Part shown: in pieces, positions 26,957-35,628 of the stretch
Layout: each line of letters opens with the position of its first letter
Numbering within the stretch: the stretch's first letter is position 1
NCBI GenBank assembly: GCA_016933575.1
Contig: JAFGAR010000175.1
Span: forward strand, 1 to 64,000
Reading direction: 5' to 3'
Source of the DNA: Candidatus Thorarchaeota archaeon
GTDB lineage: Archaea > Asgardarchaeota > Thorarchaeia > Thorarchaeales > Thorarchaeaceae
DNA length: 64,000 bases
The notes under the pieces: generated by a model
Told to the model about the DNA's origin: nothing
Seen by the model: the letters and a program-made list of their open reading frames with translations, nothing else
The model's database searches: none
Program-made: the position numbers and the translations under genes

Positions 26957-27724
26957 CTAATCGGCTCTAAAAAGCATGAAAGTGTAATGGTTTAATCGAC
27001 TTAATCTGTTAGGTTCAACCGTTGATTCAAAATAAGATACCGTTGACGTTGATAGGTCAATATCAATCCCTTCGATGAATTTGAAGCGATTGTTCTCAAG
27101 GATTGCTACGTTGTCCACAACATAAAGGGAGCAGGGATTAGCGACAACTAGAAGACCCTCTTTTTTCATCAAACGGTGGACCGTTTGAAGACCCTTGTTG
27201 AAGTCTGATGATTCTTTATAGTATTCATGCAAATAGCCGATGATATCATTATTGAAAATGCCTATATCGAAGCATCCTGGAGGAAATCGTTTTTCACCAA
27301 TAAGGAAATCATCCAGCCAGATTAGTTCGTCTTGATGATTCTCGAGGTAATCAATCATACTTGGTCTCAGAAAGGCGTGTTTATCCATTGTTTCTAGTTT
27401 AGCTTGAACGACTCGAACTTGTGATAGAAGATTGGTCTCCTCAAGTTTTCCAAGAAGACTGTCCAATCGTAGACTGTGAAGATCAATACAATAGATTCGT
27501 GATGTTGCATTTTCTATTAGCTTTGATGCTATAAATTTTGGAAGTACCTCTGTGAAGAAAGAGGGAACTCGATCATGCTCACCGGAAGCAAAATCCCCTA
27601 CCAAGAGATATGCATCGTCTCTAGATAATAGTTCATTTACAAACTCAACGAAGGTAGTGCTCTCAGATAGCCATGAGATAGGATATAATGCCCTTAGTTC
27701 TTTTCCAATCATTAGATTCTGCAA
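26957..27724 (-). CDS. SAM-methyltransferase-like protein
   Basis: 255 residues with a class I methyltransferase pattern: YLLVGDFASGEHD as the SAM loop, YCIDLHSLRLD as the acidic strand 2, FDIGIFNNDIIGYL as strand 4 and LLVVANPCSLYVV as strand 5. The substrate is unknown. It follows the cupin gene by 2 bp and probably shares its transcript. TTG 27724 or ATG 27712 could be the start. Confidence 0.6.
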   Translation of the reverse strand: MQNLMIGKELRALYPISWLSESTTFVEFVNELLSRDDAYLLVGDFASGEHDRVPSFFTEVLPKFIASKLIENATSRIYCIDLHSLRLDSLLGKLEETNLLSQVRVVQAKLETMDKHAFLRPSMIDYLENHQDELIWLDDFLIGEKRFPPGCFDIGIFNNDIIGYLHEYYKESSDFNKGLQTVHRLMKKEGLLVVANPCSLYVVDNVAILENNRFKFIEGIDIDLSTSTVSYFESTVEPNRLSRLNHYTFMLFRAD

Positions 27725-27726
27725 AC

Positions 27727-28059
27727 CTATGAGTATTTTATTTCGAAGACTTTGGCTTCTTGATCTTGTGTAATTACATAGTGTTCCTCATTGCTTTCGA
27801 GAAGTACGAAATCACCAGGTTTCAAAGATAGAGTTTCTTTTCCATTTGTTATGTCTGCTACGCCTTCAATTAGATAAAGCAATTGTTTCTCCGAGTGTAT
27901 ATGAGGTCGAGTCGGAACATCACTATTCCTTTGAATGACACGGACCCCAGCAGTCATGGTCCCTGTTATGACATCGAAGGCATTAACAGAACCTCTCTTG
28001 CCAAGTATTATCGAAGGATGTATCTCGTTTTCATGTATCTTCTTCAATAGTGTCACCAA
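27727..28059 (-). CDS. Cupin-domain protein
   Basis: 110 residues forming one small beta-barrel: PTRPHIHSEKQLLYLIEG carries two metal His, followed by LKPGDFVLLESNEEHYV. Single-domain cupins act as isomerases, dioxygenases or ligand sensors. Here it heads a two-gene unit with the methyltransferase-like gene and is divergent from the ATP-grasp gene, only 9 bp apart. Confidence 0.8.
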   Translation of the reverse strand: MVTLLKKIHENEIHPSIILGKRGSVNAFDVITGTMTAGVRVIQRNSDVPTRPHIHSEKQLLYLIEGVADITNGKETLSLKPGDFVLLESNEEHYVITQDQEAKVFEIKYS

Positions 28060-28068
28060 TGAGAAAAA

Positions 28069-29328
28069 GTGAAGGCAGAAGGCCTTATCAGGCCTGCGGA
28101 AGTAACAATCTTCATGACTTCAAATATTTCAGACATCGTTGGTAGAAATATTGGGGTCATCGGTTTCAATGCAAGGCCAATAGCCGCTTCGTTGAAACAG
28201 CTTGGCGCCAAGACATTTGTTTCAGATTATTGGGGAGATTTAGATCTTAAGGAGAGCTCACATGATTGCATCGCGATTCTTGCTCCAAAACCTGGAATAA
28301 GGCAAAGAAAGCCTCTTGAGATGCCTTTACATCAAGCATTAGTAGAGAATTATTTACATCTCACAAAGGAAATTGATATCGACTTCGTTGTAATTGGAAG
28401 TGGTTTTGACGATTATTCAGAATCTCTCAAACCAATTGAAGAGAGTGGAAAACTAATCGGGAATTCTATTGAGACAATTAAGAGAGCTCGCGACCATACA
28501 ATAATTGACCGAATCTCATCTAAATTGAAACTTAAACGACCAAAAGAATGTGTGATAAATGAAATTTCTCAAATATCAGAATGTGTGGAAGAATTAGCAT
28601 TCCCTTGTTTGATTCGACCTATGCATTCTGGTGGAGGGCTTGGGATTAGGTTCATCCATTCCAATGCAGATATCAGCAAAGTATCTCGTATTGTTGAAAA
28701 AAGAGGGGAAATGAAAATTCAACAGTATATATCTGGGATGGACACCAGTACGAGTGTGCTATCATCAACAAATGATGCATTCTGCATTACAGTTCAAGGT
28801 CAGCTTATTGGAATGCCTTCTGCAGGCAGCAATTGCGGTTTCAAGTATTGTGGCAATTATTATCCAACATCTTTGGATGAGTCTGTCAGAAATCGTATTG
28901 CAAGAATTTCCGAGTCCCTTATCAAAGAACTCCATCTGATAGGTTCTAATGGTTTGGATTTTATCGTAGATAACTCAAATAACATCTATCTTTTGGAGGT
29001 CAATCCTCGAATTCAAGGAACATTGGAAATGATTGAACGAGCCTCAGGTTCCTCACTGACGCAGCTTCATCTGCAAGCCATTTCTGGGGATATTAGACAG
29101 TCTCCTCTGAGTATCAGGCCAGCTGTTAAGATGATTGTATACTCAAGAAAAAGAGGATCAGTTCCTAATCTAAAGCAATTTCCGAACACATTCGATAGGT
29201 CTCCAGAAGGCGTGCTTGTAGAGAAAGGAGACCCTATCTGCACAATAATAGAGGTTGAAGATACTCTTCAAAAAGCATTCTCGACTGTGTGTATTGCTGC
29301 TTTAAATATTCAAAATCTCGTTCAATAG
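28069..29328 (+). CDS. ATP-grasp carboxylate-amine ligase-like enzyme
   Basis: 419 residues from GTG; the ATG at 28114 (MTSNISD) may be the true start. An N-terminal Rossmann-like part (IGVIGFNARPIAASLKQLG) precedes the ATP-grasp fold: FPCLIRPMHSGGGLGIR binds nucleotide, and FIVDNSNNIYLLEVNPRIQG holds the metal ligands. It resembles archaeal ATP-dependent ligases of the MJ0815 type, whose substrates are unclear. A short inverted repeat (AGGCC...GGCCT, 28079-28094) lies in the start region. It is divergent from the cupin gene. Confidence 0.78.
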   Translation: MKAEGLIRPAEVTIFMTSNISDIVGRNIGVIGFNARPIAASLKQLGAKTFVSDYWGDLDLKESSHDCIAILAPKPGIRQRKPLEMPLHQALVENYLHLTKEIDIDFVVIGSGFDDYSESLKPIEESGKLIGNSIETIKRARDHTIIDRISSKLKLKRPKECVINEISQISECVEELAFPCLIRPMHSGGGLGIRFIHSNADISKVSRIVEKRGEMKIQQYISGMDTSTSVLSSTNDAFCITVQGQLIGMPSAGSNCGFKYCGNYYPTSLDESVRNRIARISESLIKELHLIGSNGLDFIVDNSNNIYLLEVNPRIQGTLEMIERASGSSLTQLHLQAISGDIRQSPLSIRPAVKMIVYSRKRGSVPNLKQFPNTFDRSPEGVLVEKGDPICTIIEVEDTLQKAFSTVCIAALNIQNLVQ

Positions 29329-29398
29329 TTGTTTTTGAATATCCAGCAAAGTTTAATCAGTGGTGAATACACAGTAGTTTATACTTGAGGTGAGGTCA

Positions 29399-30385
29399 TT
29401 GCGTACTTGTGATAAGTGTGGGAAAGTCAACCAACCTACACGAAAATTCTGTATCAGATGTGGTGCTTCTCTTATCAAAGTAGAAAAAGCAAAACCAGCT
29501 CCAGCACAACCAAGTGCTCCAGTTGAAAGTTCAAAGAGTCAGGGGAAACTCACACCTGCACCACCCATAACTACAGACGACAAATGGGTGAAGCCAAGTG
29601 AAGTATCAAAAGATAGAGTAAGAGTTGCAGGTCACTCCAAAGGAAAGACAGAACTCGAGAAAGCCCGTGAGGCATTTGCCAAAGCTGAAACGGTTGGAAT
29701 TGATGAAGCTGATGGTTCAGGTATCATTGAAACACGGATGCTTCGAGCAAGTGAAGTACGTGAACTCCTTGAAGGTCCTGGAATGATGCAGGTTGATGAA
29801 GTGCCTACGCCTACTATGATGGAAGGAAGTGAACCATTACCGCCGGAAGCAACAGAGATGATGGCTCCATCAATGCCTTCATCTTCACAGATTGAGGAAT
29901 CGATTCTGGGATCAAAATCAGGATTTGTAAGCAAACCAAAGAAACCGGAACCTGAAGTAATGGATACGGGACACGTATCATCTCAGATATCCGCTGAATT
30001 CTCTTCATCACGATACGAACAGGATGAAGGTGCGTCAGAATTTGAAGGAGACGCAGAAGTAGCACCTTCACCTCGTCCTACTTCCAAACCAAGTGCACCA
30101 CAGGTTGGCAGTGAACGAAAAATCAGTGAGGATGCTATAGATCTCGTTATCACATGTCCAGATTGCGGAAAGACTATCAACGTAGATATGTTCGAGTATC
30201 CATCGGAAGTCTACAGTGCAATGGCTGCTGCTCGTATGAAACAAGCGAGATTTTTCATAGTACAGGGCAAGGGTGAGGATGCTCTACGTATTGTTCGTAT
30301 GGCAAACGCGTTGTATACAAAGGCAAATGATAAGATTGGTCTGCAAGAGATTCGAAAACTTATTGAGACCTTGGCCAAAGGCTAG
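29399..30385 (+). CDS. Zinc-ribbon protein with long disordered linker
   Basis: The N-terminus is a four-Cys zinc ribbon (CDKCGKVNQPTRKFCIRCG). About 200 residues rich in Pro, Ser, Glu and Thr follow and are probably disordered. The C-terminal 80 residues form a helical domain after a second CPDCGK pair. GAGGTG upstream favours the TTG at 29399; GTG 29390 is also open. No enzyme motif is seen; it may be a scaffold or adaptor. Its stop lies in a CTAG shared with the convergent isomerase gene. Confidence 0.65.
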   Translation: MRTCDKCGKVNQPTRKFCIRCGASLIKVEKAKPAPAQPSAPVESSKSQGKLTPAPPITTDDKWVKPSEVSKDRVRVAGHSKGKTELEKAREAFAKAETVGIDEADGSGIIETRMLRASEVRELLEGPGMMQVDEVPTPTMMEGSEPLPPEATEMMAPSMPSSSQIEESILGSKSGFVSKPKKPEPEVMDTGHVSSQISAEFSSSRYEQDEGASEFEGDAEVAPSPRPTSKPSAPQVGSERKISEDAIDLVITCPDCGKTINVDMFEYPSEVYSAMAAARMKQARFFIVQGKGEDALRIVRMANALYTKANDKIGLQEIRKLIETLAKG

Positions 30386-31179
30386 GCAGACAACCATAGT
30401 TTCAGGAATTTCTTCCGCTCTGATTGGAAGGCTAGTGGATCTCTACTCAGCATCAGAAAGCGGCCATCATACCCACGCTGTTTGAGAGACCTGAATATTG
30501 GTTCAAAATCAATTGTGCCTTCACCAATAGGAAGATGTTCATCACACTTTCTTGCCATTTCGCGAAGCTCAATATGGGATATCTCACTAAGAACTCGCTT
30601 TGCGATATCATCCTTATATGAATCACATGCAGAGTTATCGTGAACATTAATCATCTCTATTTTATCAAAGAATGAATCAATGTGACTCATAACTCGGTTC
30701 TGAGATGAGAGAATCTGTCCATGACCTATATCAAGGACCATTTTGACTTCTGAGAACTGGTCAAAGAAGAGGATAAGTTCCGTGTAATAGTGAATGAGAG
30801 TCTCAATGGCCAGTTTCACTCCCATCTCCTTTGACGCATCATAGACAAGTGAGAACGATTCCAAGAATAGATCGATCTCATCGTCTGAATAGAGGAGGGT
30901 TGAGAGGGGTGAATGAAAAGTTAAAAACTCGGCCTCAAGATCCTGTCCGAGCTCAAGAAATGGTGCAATATCTTGCGTGATATCAGTTGGTTTCCATTCA
31001 GGGTCACTTGGGAGATGAACTGTGATAGGAACCCCAGCATCATCAAGGATGCGTTTTGCCTCTCTGAAATTGATCTGATGCTCATAATCCATTCGCAGGT
31101 CAATGTAGTCCAGTTTTCCTTTGAGAGCGTAAGCAATCTGTTCATCTGTACGGGCATAGGTTCCGATTTGCATCTTCAC
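30382..31179 (-). CDS. Sugar-phosphate isomerase/epimerase-like TIM barrel
   Basis: 265 residues of the AP-endonuclease-2 / xylose-isomerase-like family. Likely metal ligands are in VKLAIETL (Glu), MVLDIGHGQ (Asp/His), INVHDN (His) and LPIGEGTIDF (Glu). Members epimerise sugars or inositols, or act on damaged DNA; the short loops fit an isomerase. It is divergent from the GTPase pair and convergent with the zinc-ribbon gene. Confidence 0.82.
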   Translation of the reverse strand: MKMQIGTYARTDEQIAYALKGKLDYIDLRMDYEHQINFREAKRILDDAGVPITVHLPSDPEWKPTDITQDIAPFLELGQDLEAEFLTFHSPLSTLLYSDDEIDLFLESFSLVYDASKEMGVKLAIETLIHYYTELILFFDQFSEVKMVLDIGHGQILSSQNRVMSHIDSFFDKIEMINVHDNSACDSYKDDIAKRVLSEISHIELREMARKCDEHLPIGEGTIDFEPIFRSLKQRGYDGRFLMLSRDPLAFQSERKKFLKLWLSA

Positions 31180-31321
31180 ATCCTCATCATTTTGGCTTCA
31201 GTCGCGTCTTTTTTGACTTTTGGTTCTGCTATTTCAATTTAAGCAATCATCAATTCTGGGCGATAGTGTTAAATGATTGATTAGCCTTTCCTACTCATAT
31301 TCACGCTTTTAGGCGGAGGTT

Positions 31322-31864
31322 TTGACTCTGGCGGATACTGCTTCATATCTCTTTAAAATCGTCTTTCTAGGAGAAGGTGCTGTTGGGAAGACAAGTCTTG
31401 TAGGGCGTTTTGTCTACAACTCTTTCGAGGGTGACTATCTTGCCACCATCGGTACAGATATTCATCTCAAGATGGTTAAATTAGAGGATGTTTTGGTCAA
31501 ATTAGTAATATGGGATATTGCAGGACAAGACAACTTCGCTCAGCTGAGACGTGCCTATTATATGAATGCGAGCGGCGCATTCTTTGTCTTTGATACGACT
31601 CGTCCTGAGACTATTGCACGAGTGGATGAATGGATAAATGCTCTGACAACTGTGACAGGGACGATTCCATTAGTCATGCTCGAGAATAAGGTTGACCTTG
31701 AGAGTGCTATAACAAAGGAGCAGAAAGAAGCAATATCAAAGAAATATGGTGTCAAGATAATCCCGACTAGTGCAAAAGAGGATACAAATGTAGAAGATGC
31801 CTTCACAGAGATGACACAGCGTATTCTTGATAAGGCAAGAAACAAAAGTATGAAAGCAATGTAG
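31322..31864 (+). CDS. Ras/Rab-type small GTPase (first of pair)
   Basis: About 180 residues with all G motifs: P-loop GEGAVGKTS, switch-I Thr in ATIGTDIHLK, WDIAGQD with the catalytic Gln, ENKVDL and TSAKED. Such Rab-like GTPases are abundant in Asgard archaea and may act in membrane or cytoskeletal control. There is no C-terminal Cys for prenylation, so it is cytosolic or bound through partners. The TTG at 31322 lies 1 nt after GGAGGT; a CTG at 31328 has ideal spacing and may be the true start. The second GTPase follows 26 bp later. Confidence 0.92.
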   Translation: MTLADTASYLFKIVFLGEGAVGKTSLVGRFVYNSFEGDYLATIGTDIHLKMVKLEDVLVKLVIWDIAGQDNFAQLRRAYYMNASGAFFVFDTTRPETIARVDEWINALTTVTGTIPLVMLENKVDLESAITKEQKEAISKKYGVKIIPTSAKEDTNVEDAFTEMTQRILDKARNKSMKAM

Positions 31865-31890
31865 AGAATGATACCCTAGGAGATAACACC

Positions 31891-32421
31891 TTGGTAGTGA
31901 GAGAACCAGACTTTGTGCATAAGATTGTCTTTCTCGGAGACTCAGGGGTGGGTAAAACTTCTATCATTCAAAGATACGTATACGATAGTATGGATCCTGA
32001 CATTGGTCGAACCATAGGGGCAGTGCTCCATGTCAAGACTATGGTCGTAAACAACGAGTTCCATAAGCAAGTTATCTGGGACCTCGGAGGACAGGAGTCA
32101 TTTGCTCAGTTGAGGGAGCAATACTGCGCAAATGCTTCAGGTGCATTTTTCATCTTCGACCGTACACGTCTTGAGACCCTGCAACACATTGATGATTGGC
32201 TCATTGCACTCCACGCTTCAGTAGGAAAGGTGCCAGTAATCGCAGTTGAGAATAAAATCGATCTTGAATCTGTGATAACTAATGAACAGATACGTGGAAT
32301 GCTAGAGGTTCGTCAGCTTGAACATATTCAGACTAGTGCTTTGCAAAACAAAAACGTGGAACAAGCGTTTTTTGAGTTAGTAACGAAAATTCGAGAGAAC
32401 ATGGGAAAGCGAGCTAGATAA
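31891..32421 (+). CDS. Ras/Rab-type small GTPase (second of pair)
   Basis: 176 residues with GDSGVGKTS, RTIGAVLHVK, WDLGGQES, ENKIDL and TSALQN; the last departs from the usual SAK by Leu for Lys. It is clearly a paralogue of the preceding gene: both have NASGAFF and the same loop lengths. No C-terminal lipid-attachment Cys. TAGGAGAT stands 6 nt before the TTG start. The pair presumably arose by tandem duplication. It converges on the last phoU gene, 2 bp apart. Confidence 0.92.
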   Translation: MVVREPDFVHKIVFLGDSGVGKTSIIQRYVYDSMDPDIGRTIGAVLHVKTMVVNNEFHKQVIWDLGGQESFAQLREQYCANASGAFFIFDRTRLETLQHIDDWLIALHASVGKVPVIAVENKIDLESVITNEQIRGMLEVRQLEHIQTSALQNKNVEQAFFELVTKIRENMGKRAR

Positions 32422-32423
32422 CA

Positions 32424-33161
32424 TTAGATGTCAAGCGTCATATCGCGGATATCATCAATCCCTTTGTATGCCAGACCTAGCTTTTTCCTCTTCCCACTAA
32501 CGAGATAAACCGCAGACTCCGCTATCGTAATAGCTTGGTCCGAGGCTCGTTCATAGTATCTACCCACAATGACATATAACATGGCAATATTGCTGATATC
32601 ACGGCGGTGATTCAAGTAATCGGCAATCTCCTGAAACATCTCAGATGCTTCATTATCACTCTGTGCTTCTAATTTCTCAAGTTCATCGATCTCATCTAGA
32701 TTCTCATCAATAACAGACCTGATGGAAACAGAGAGAGCGGACGTTGAAAGTTCGGCAAGATATGGTAATGTAACGAGTTCCTTGAAGTGGTCTAATCCTT
32801 CGGCAAGATTCACTATCTCGCATATCTTCATGGCATAGCGGCCAATACTTCTGAGTCCTCCAGCCGTGTGAATATATGAGATAAGTCTTCTTAGGTCCTT
32901 GTCCTGAGGTTGATATCTGGAGATACCTTCGAAGGCTTTGTCTTCGATACTATGATGAATTACCTCAACTGTTTCCGATTCATTTGTAACTTCATCTGCC
33001 AATTCACAGTCAAGATCTTCAAAGGCCTTAGTGGATTGGACAAGAGCTGAGGCAACTATCGAGTGAAGGTTCTCTAGGAGACCCCTGATTTCTGTCTTTA
33101 GTGACTCAAGTTCCGGGTTCACGTTGACACCACCAGTTCTAAGCAAAGGTACAGACTGCAA
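32424..33161 (-). CDS. phoU: PhoU-like protein (second in pst operon)
   Basis: 245 residues in two PhoU helical repeats; metal-type motifs are replaced here by ELADEV and ERASDQA helices, the latter being the family hallmark. PhoU proteins bind metal clusters and control phosphate uptake with the Pst transporter. Start may be TTG 33161 or GTG 33122 (MNPELESLKTEIRG). It is about 35% identical by eye to the preceding phoU, pointing to duplication. It ends the operon. Confidence 0.85.
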   Translation of the reverse strand: MQSVPLLRTGGVNVNPELESLKTEIRGLLENLHSIVASALVQSTKAFEDLDCELADEVTNESETVEVIHHSIEDKAFEGISRYQPQDKDLRRLISYIHTAGGLRSIGRYAMKICEIVNLAEGLDHFKELVTLPYLAELSTSALSVSIRSVIDENLDEIDELEKLEAQSDNEASEMFQEIADYLNHRRDISNIAMLYVIVGRYYERASDQAITIAESAVYLVSGKRKKLGLAYKGIDDIRDMTLDI

Positions 33162-33188
33162 TTAAGGTATTTCTACACGTCCTCAGAA

Positions 33189-33884
33189 TCAATGTGGCGC
33201 TTGGCTGGATTTTCCTTTGTACGCAAGCCCGAGTTTTACTCGTTTTCCTTTTACCATGTACACAGCTTTCTCTGCTATTTGAAAAGCTTGGTCAGCTGCT
33301 CGTTCACAATATCTACCAATTATGATATAGAACAAAGCCATCTCTTCAATACCATTCTGTTCACGAAGATACTTCACTATTTCGTTGAACATATCTGAGG
33401 TTTCCCTATCACTTTCTGACTCGAGCTTTTCCAATTCATCCATTTTTGATAGGTCGCCATTCAATATCCCTTTCATGGCAATATCAAGTGTCTTCTTAGC
33501 CAATTCAGCCAAATAGGGGATAGATTGAAGTTCCTTAAAGTGCTGAAGGTCTTTGCAGAGATAGGTGATGTGAGCTATTTTGTATGCGTATCTACCCACT
33601 CGATGGAGGTTATGTGCAGTTTGAAGATAAACTGATAATCGACGTAAATCACTTGCAACAGGTTGTCGGCGACCAATTGTTTCCAAGACATTTGCTTCTA
33701 TCTTTTCCTCAAGCTCATCAATATCACCAGCTAGATCCTTAACATCTTTTGCTACATCCTGATCTAGATTCTTGAAGGACTCCATAGAATCCATAAATGC
33801 CTTCTCAGACAGTTCATGAAGTCGCATCAGTCTACCTTGAATTTCATCCAAATAGAATTCTAATTGTGTCTTCATTATATTCAC
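33189..33884 (-). CDS. phoU: PhoU-like protein (first in pst operon)
   Basis: 231 residues, two PhoU repeats with ERAADQAFQIAEKAVYMVKGKR near the C-terminus in two adjoining parts (ERAADQA and AVYMVKGKR). The GTG start directly follows the pstB stop; ATG 33875 is an alternative. It is expected to sit on PstB or PstC and modulate phosphate transport. Together with the gene after it and the AbrB-PhoU protein, the locus has three PhoU proteins. Confidence 0.88.
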   Translation of the reverse strand: MNIMKTQLEFYLDEIQGRLMRLHELSEKAFMDSMESFKNLDQDVAKDVKDLAGDIDELEEKIEANVLETIGRRQPVASDLRRLSVYLQTAHNLHRVGRYAYKIAHITYLCKDLQHFKELQSIPYLAELAKKTLDIAMKGILNGDLSKMDELEKLESESDRETSDMFNEIVKYLREQNGIEEMALFYIIIGRYCERAADQAFQIAEKAVYMVKGKRVKLGLAYKGKSSQAPH

Positions 33885-34655
33885 CTATCCAATTCTTCCT
33901 GTTATGAAGGCTTCAGTTCTAGGATCAGCAGGCGCTTCCAGTATTCGTTTTGTCTGGTCGAACTCTACTAATTCACCTAGGTAAAGAAATGCTGCTTGGT
34001 CTGAAACCCTAAAAGCTTGTTGTACATTATGCGTGACAAGGATAATAGTATAATCCTTTTTTAATTCAGTTATCAGATCCTCAATCTTTGAGGCACTAAT
34101 AGGATCTAGTGATGATACTGGTTCATCCATTAATAGAACTGGAGGATTTACAGAGAGAGCTCGTGCAATGCATAATCTCTGTTGCTGACCACCCGAGAGA
34201 TTTGGTCCAGGTTTATCCAGTTCGTCCTTTACTTCATCCCATAACGCTGCCTTCTTGAGCGAGTCTTCAACTAGCTTGTCAAGTTTATCCTTATCATTCA
34301 GTCCATGTAATTTAGGACCATAAGCAATATTGTCATAGATGGACATGGGGAATGGGTTTGGTTTCTGAAACACCATTCCAATCCGCTTTCTGAGGTCATA
34401 TACACTTGCACCTTGTCCAAAGATGTTGTTACCCATGAATCGGACCTCACCTTTTTGACGAAAGCTTGGAACAAGATCGTTTAATCGGTTCAATGTCCTG
34501 AGAAGTGTGGACTTGCCACATCCAGATGGTCCCATAATGGCCGTTACAGAATTATCTTCAAAGTAACATGATATTTCTTTGAGGATCTTATGTGAACCAA
34601 ACCATGTAGACAGAGTATCTACTTCTAAAGTATGAGTATATTGCTTGTTTGCCAG
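33885..34655 (-). CDS. pstB: Phosphate ABC transporter ATPase, probable CTG start
   Basis: Standard PstB motifs: GPSGCGKST, Q-loop VFQKPNPFP, signature LSGGQQQRLCIAR, Walker B LLMDEPVSSLD and the VTHN H-loop. The first ATG lies at the P-loop itself (MGPSGCG), which would remove the essential first strands. The frame is open upstream for 40 codons reading HTLEVDTLSTWFGSHKILKEI, a normal PstB N-terminus, back to CTG directly after the pstA stop. TAGGAGG lies 9 nt ahead of that CTG. From there the protein has 256 residues, the usual length. Confidence 0.9.
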   Translation of the reverse strand: MANKQYTHTLEVDTLSTWFGSHKILKEISCYFEDNSVTAIMGPSGCGKSTLLRTLNRLNDLVPSFRQKGEVRFMGNNIFGQGASVYDLRKRIGMVFQKPNPFPMSIYDNIAYGPKLHGLNDKDKLDKLVEDSLKKAALWDEVKDELDKPGPNLSGGQQQRLCIARALSVNPPVLLMDEPVSSLDPISASKIEDLITELKKDYTIILVTHNVQQAFRVSDQAAFLYLGELVEFDQTKRILEAPADPRTEAFITGRIG

Positions 34656-35627
34656 TTATACCAGCCTCCTAGTTACTTTTCTAGAAATAATATTAGCGAC
34701 AATGTCAATTGCAAGGACCATAGTCATGAGTGCAACAGCTGTGGCATGTGCTTTGATGTTAAGATAGGCTCGTGGATCGCTTATGTATGACCAGATTGTA
34801 TAGGGCATAGATGCAACCCATGAACCAGGTCCAATGATTTCAGTTGGTGTTGTGAGACTATTGCCAGAAGTGAATATCAGCGGAGCAGTTTCGCCCATTA
34901 CCCTTCCAATCGCCAATAATACTCCAGTGATCACTCCGGGAAATGCCGCTCTTAGTGTGATATTCCATGTTGTTGACCATTTAGTAGCGCCGAGGGCAAG
35001 AGATGCTTCTCTCAAAGACATTGGGACTGCGCGAAGAGCTTCCTGAGTTGTTCTCAAGACAGTGGGTATCATCATGAAAGCAAGTGTCAGACTCCCTGAT
35101 AAGAGACCCATCCCCAAGTCCAAGAACCCTACTAGAAATACAAAACCAAATGCGCCAAAGACAATACTTGGTATTCCTGCAAGTACATCTGATGTGAATT
35201 CGACAACATCACGAAGTCGACCAGGTCTTGTGTACTCGTTGATATATACAGCTCCAAAGACACTCAATGGAATTCCTACTGCTGACGCAAGTGTAACAAG
35301 AAATAGAGTGCCAAAGAATGCATTACGGATTCCACCCATTAACCCTCTACCTGGTTCTGTCAGGAAGAAATTGCTAAATGATTCAAAACCATTAGAGAAT
35401 AACTCGACAAAACCCACTGATGCAACCTGATATAAAACAAGAAAGAAAGGCAGAATGATAATAATAATCCCAATGCCTAAGATGACGTGAAAAAGAAAAT
35501 CCTTGAAATTCCTACGTGTTTTTACTATGTTTGACGATACGAGTTTTAATTCTTTAATAAAGTCCCTCTTATCTTTCTCAAACACATCTGGTGCACGTTC
35601 ATCAAGAGGAATTTCGTTTTTCGTCAT
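34656..35627 (-). CDS. pstA: Phosphate ABC transporter permease
   Basis: Six hydrophobic segments and the EAA-type loop REASLALGATKWSTTW; also the GIPSIVFGAFG pattern of PstA. It forms the membrane channel with PstC. ATG 35627 sits 9 nt after GAGGGGG and one base after the pstC stop; ATG 35636 is only 1 nt from that site. The N-terminus carries a roughly 40-residue polar extension. Confidence 0.92.
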   Translation of the reverse strand: MTKNEIPLDERAPDVFEKDKRDFIKELKLVSSNIVKTRRNFKDFLFHVILGIGIIIIILPFFLVLYQVASVGFVELFSNGFESFSNFFLTEPGRGLMGGIRNAFFGTLFLVTLASAVGIPLSVFGAVYINEYTRPGRLRDVVEFTSDVLAGIPSIVFGAFGFVFLVGFLDLGMGLLSGSLTLAFMMIPTVLRTTQEALRAVPMSLREASLALGATKWSTTWNITLRAAFPGVITGVLLAIGRVMGETAPLIFTSGNSLTTPTEIIGPGSWVASMPYTIWSYISDPRAYLNIKAHATAVALMTMVLAIDIVANIISRKVTRRLV

Positions 35628-35628
35628 T

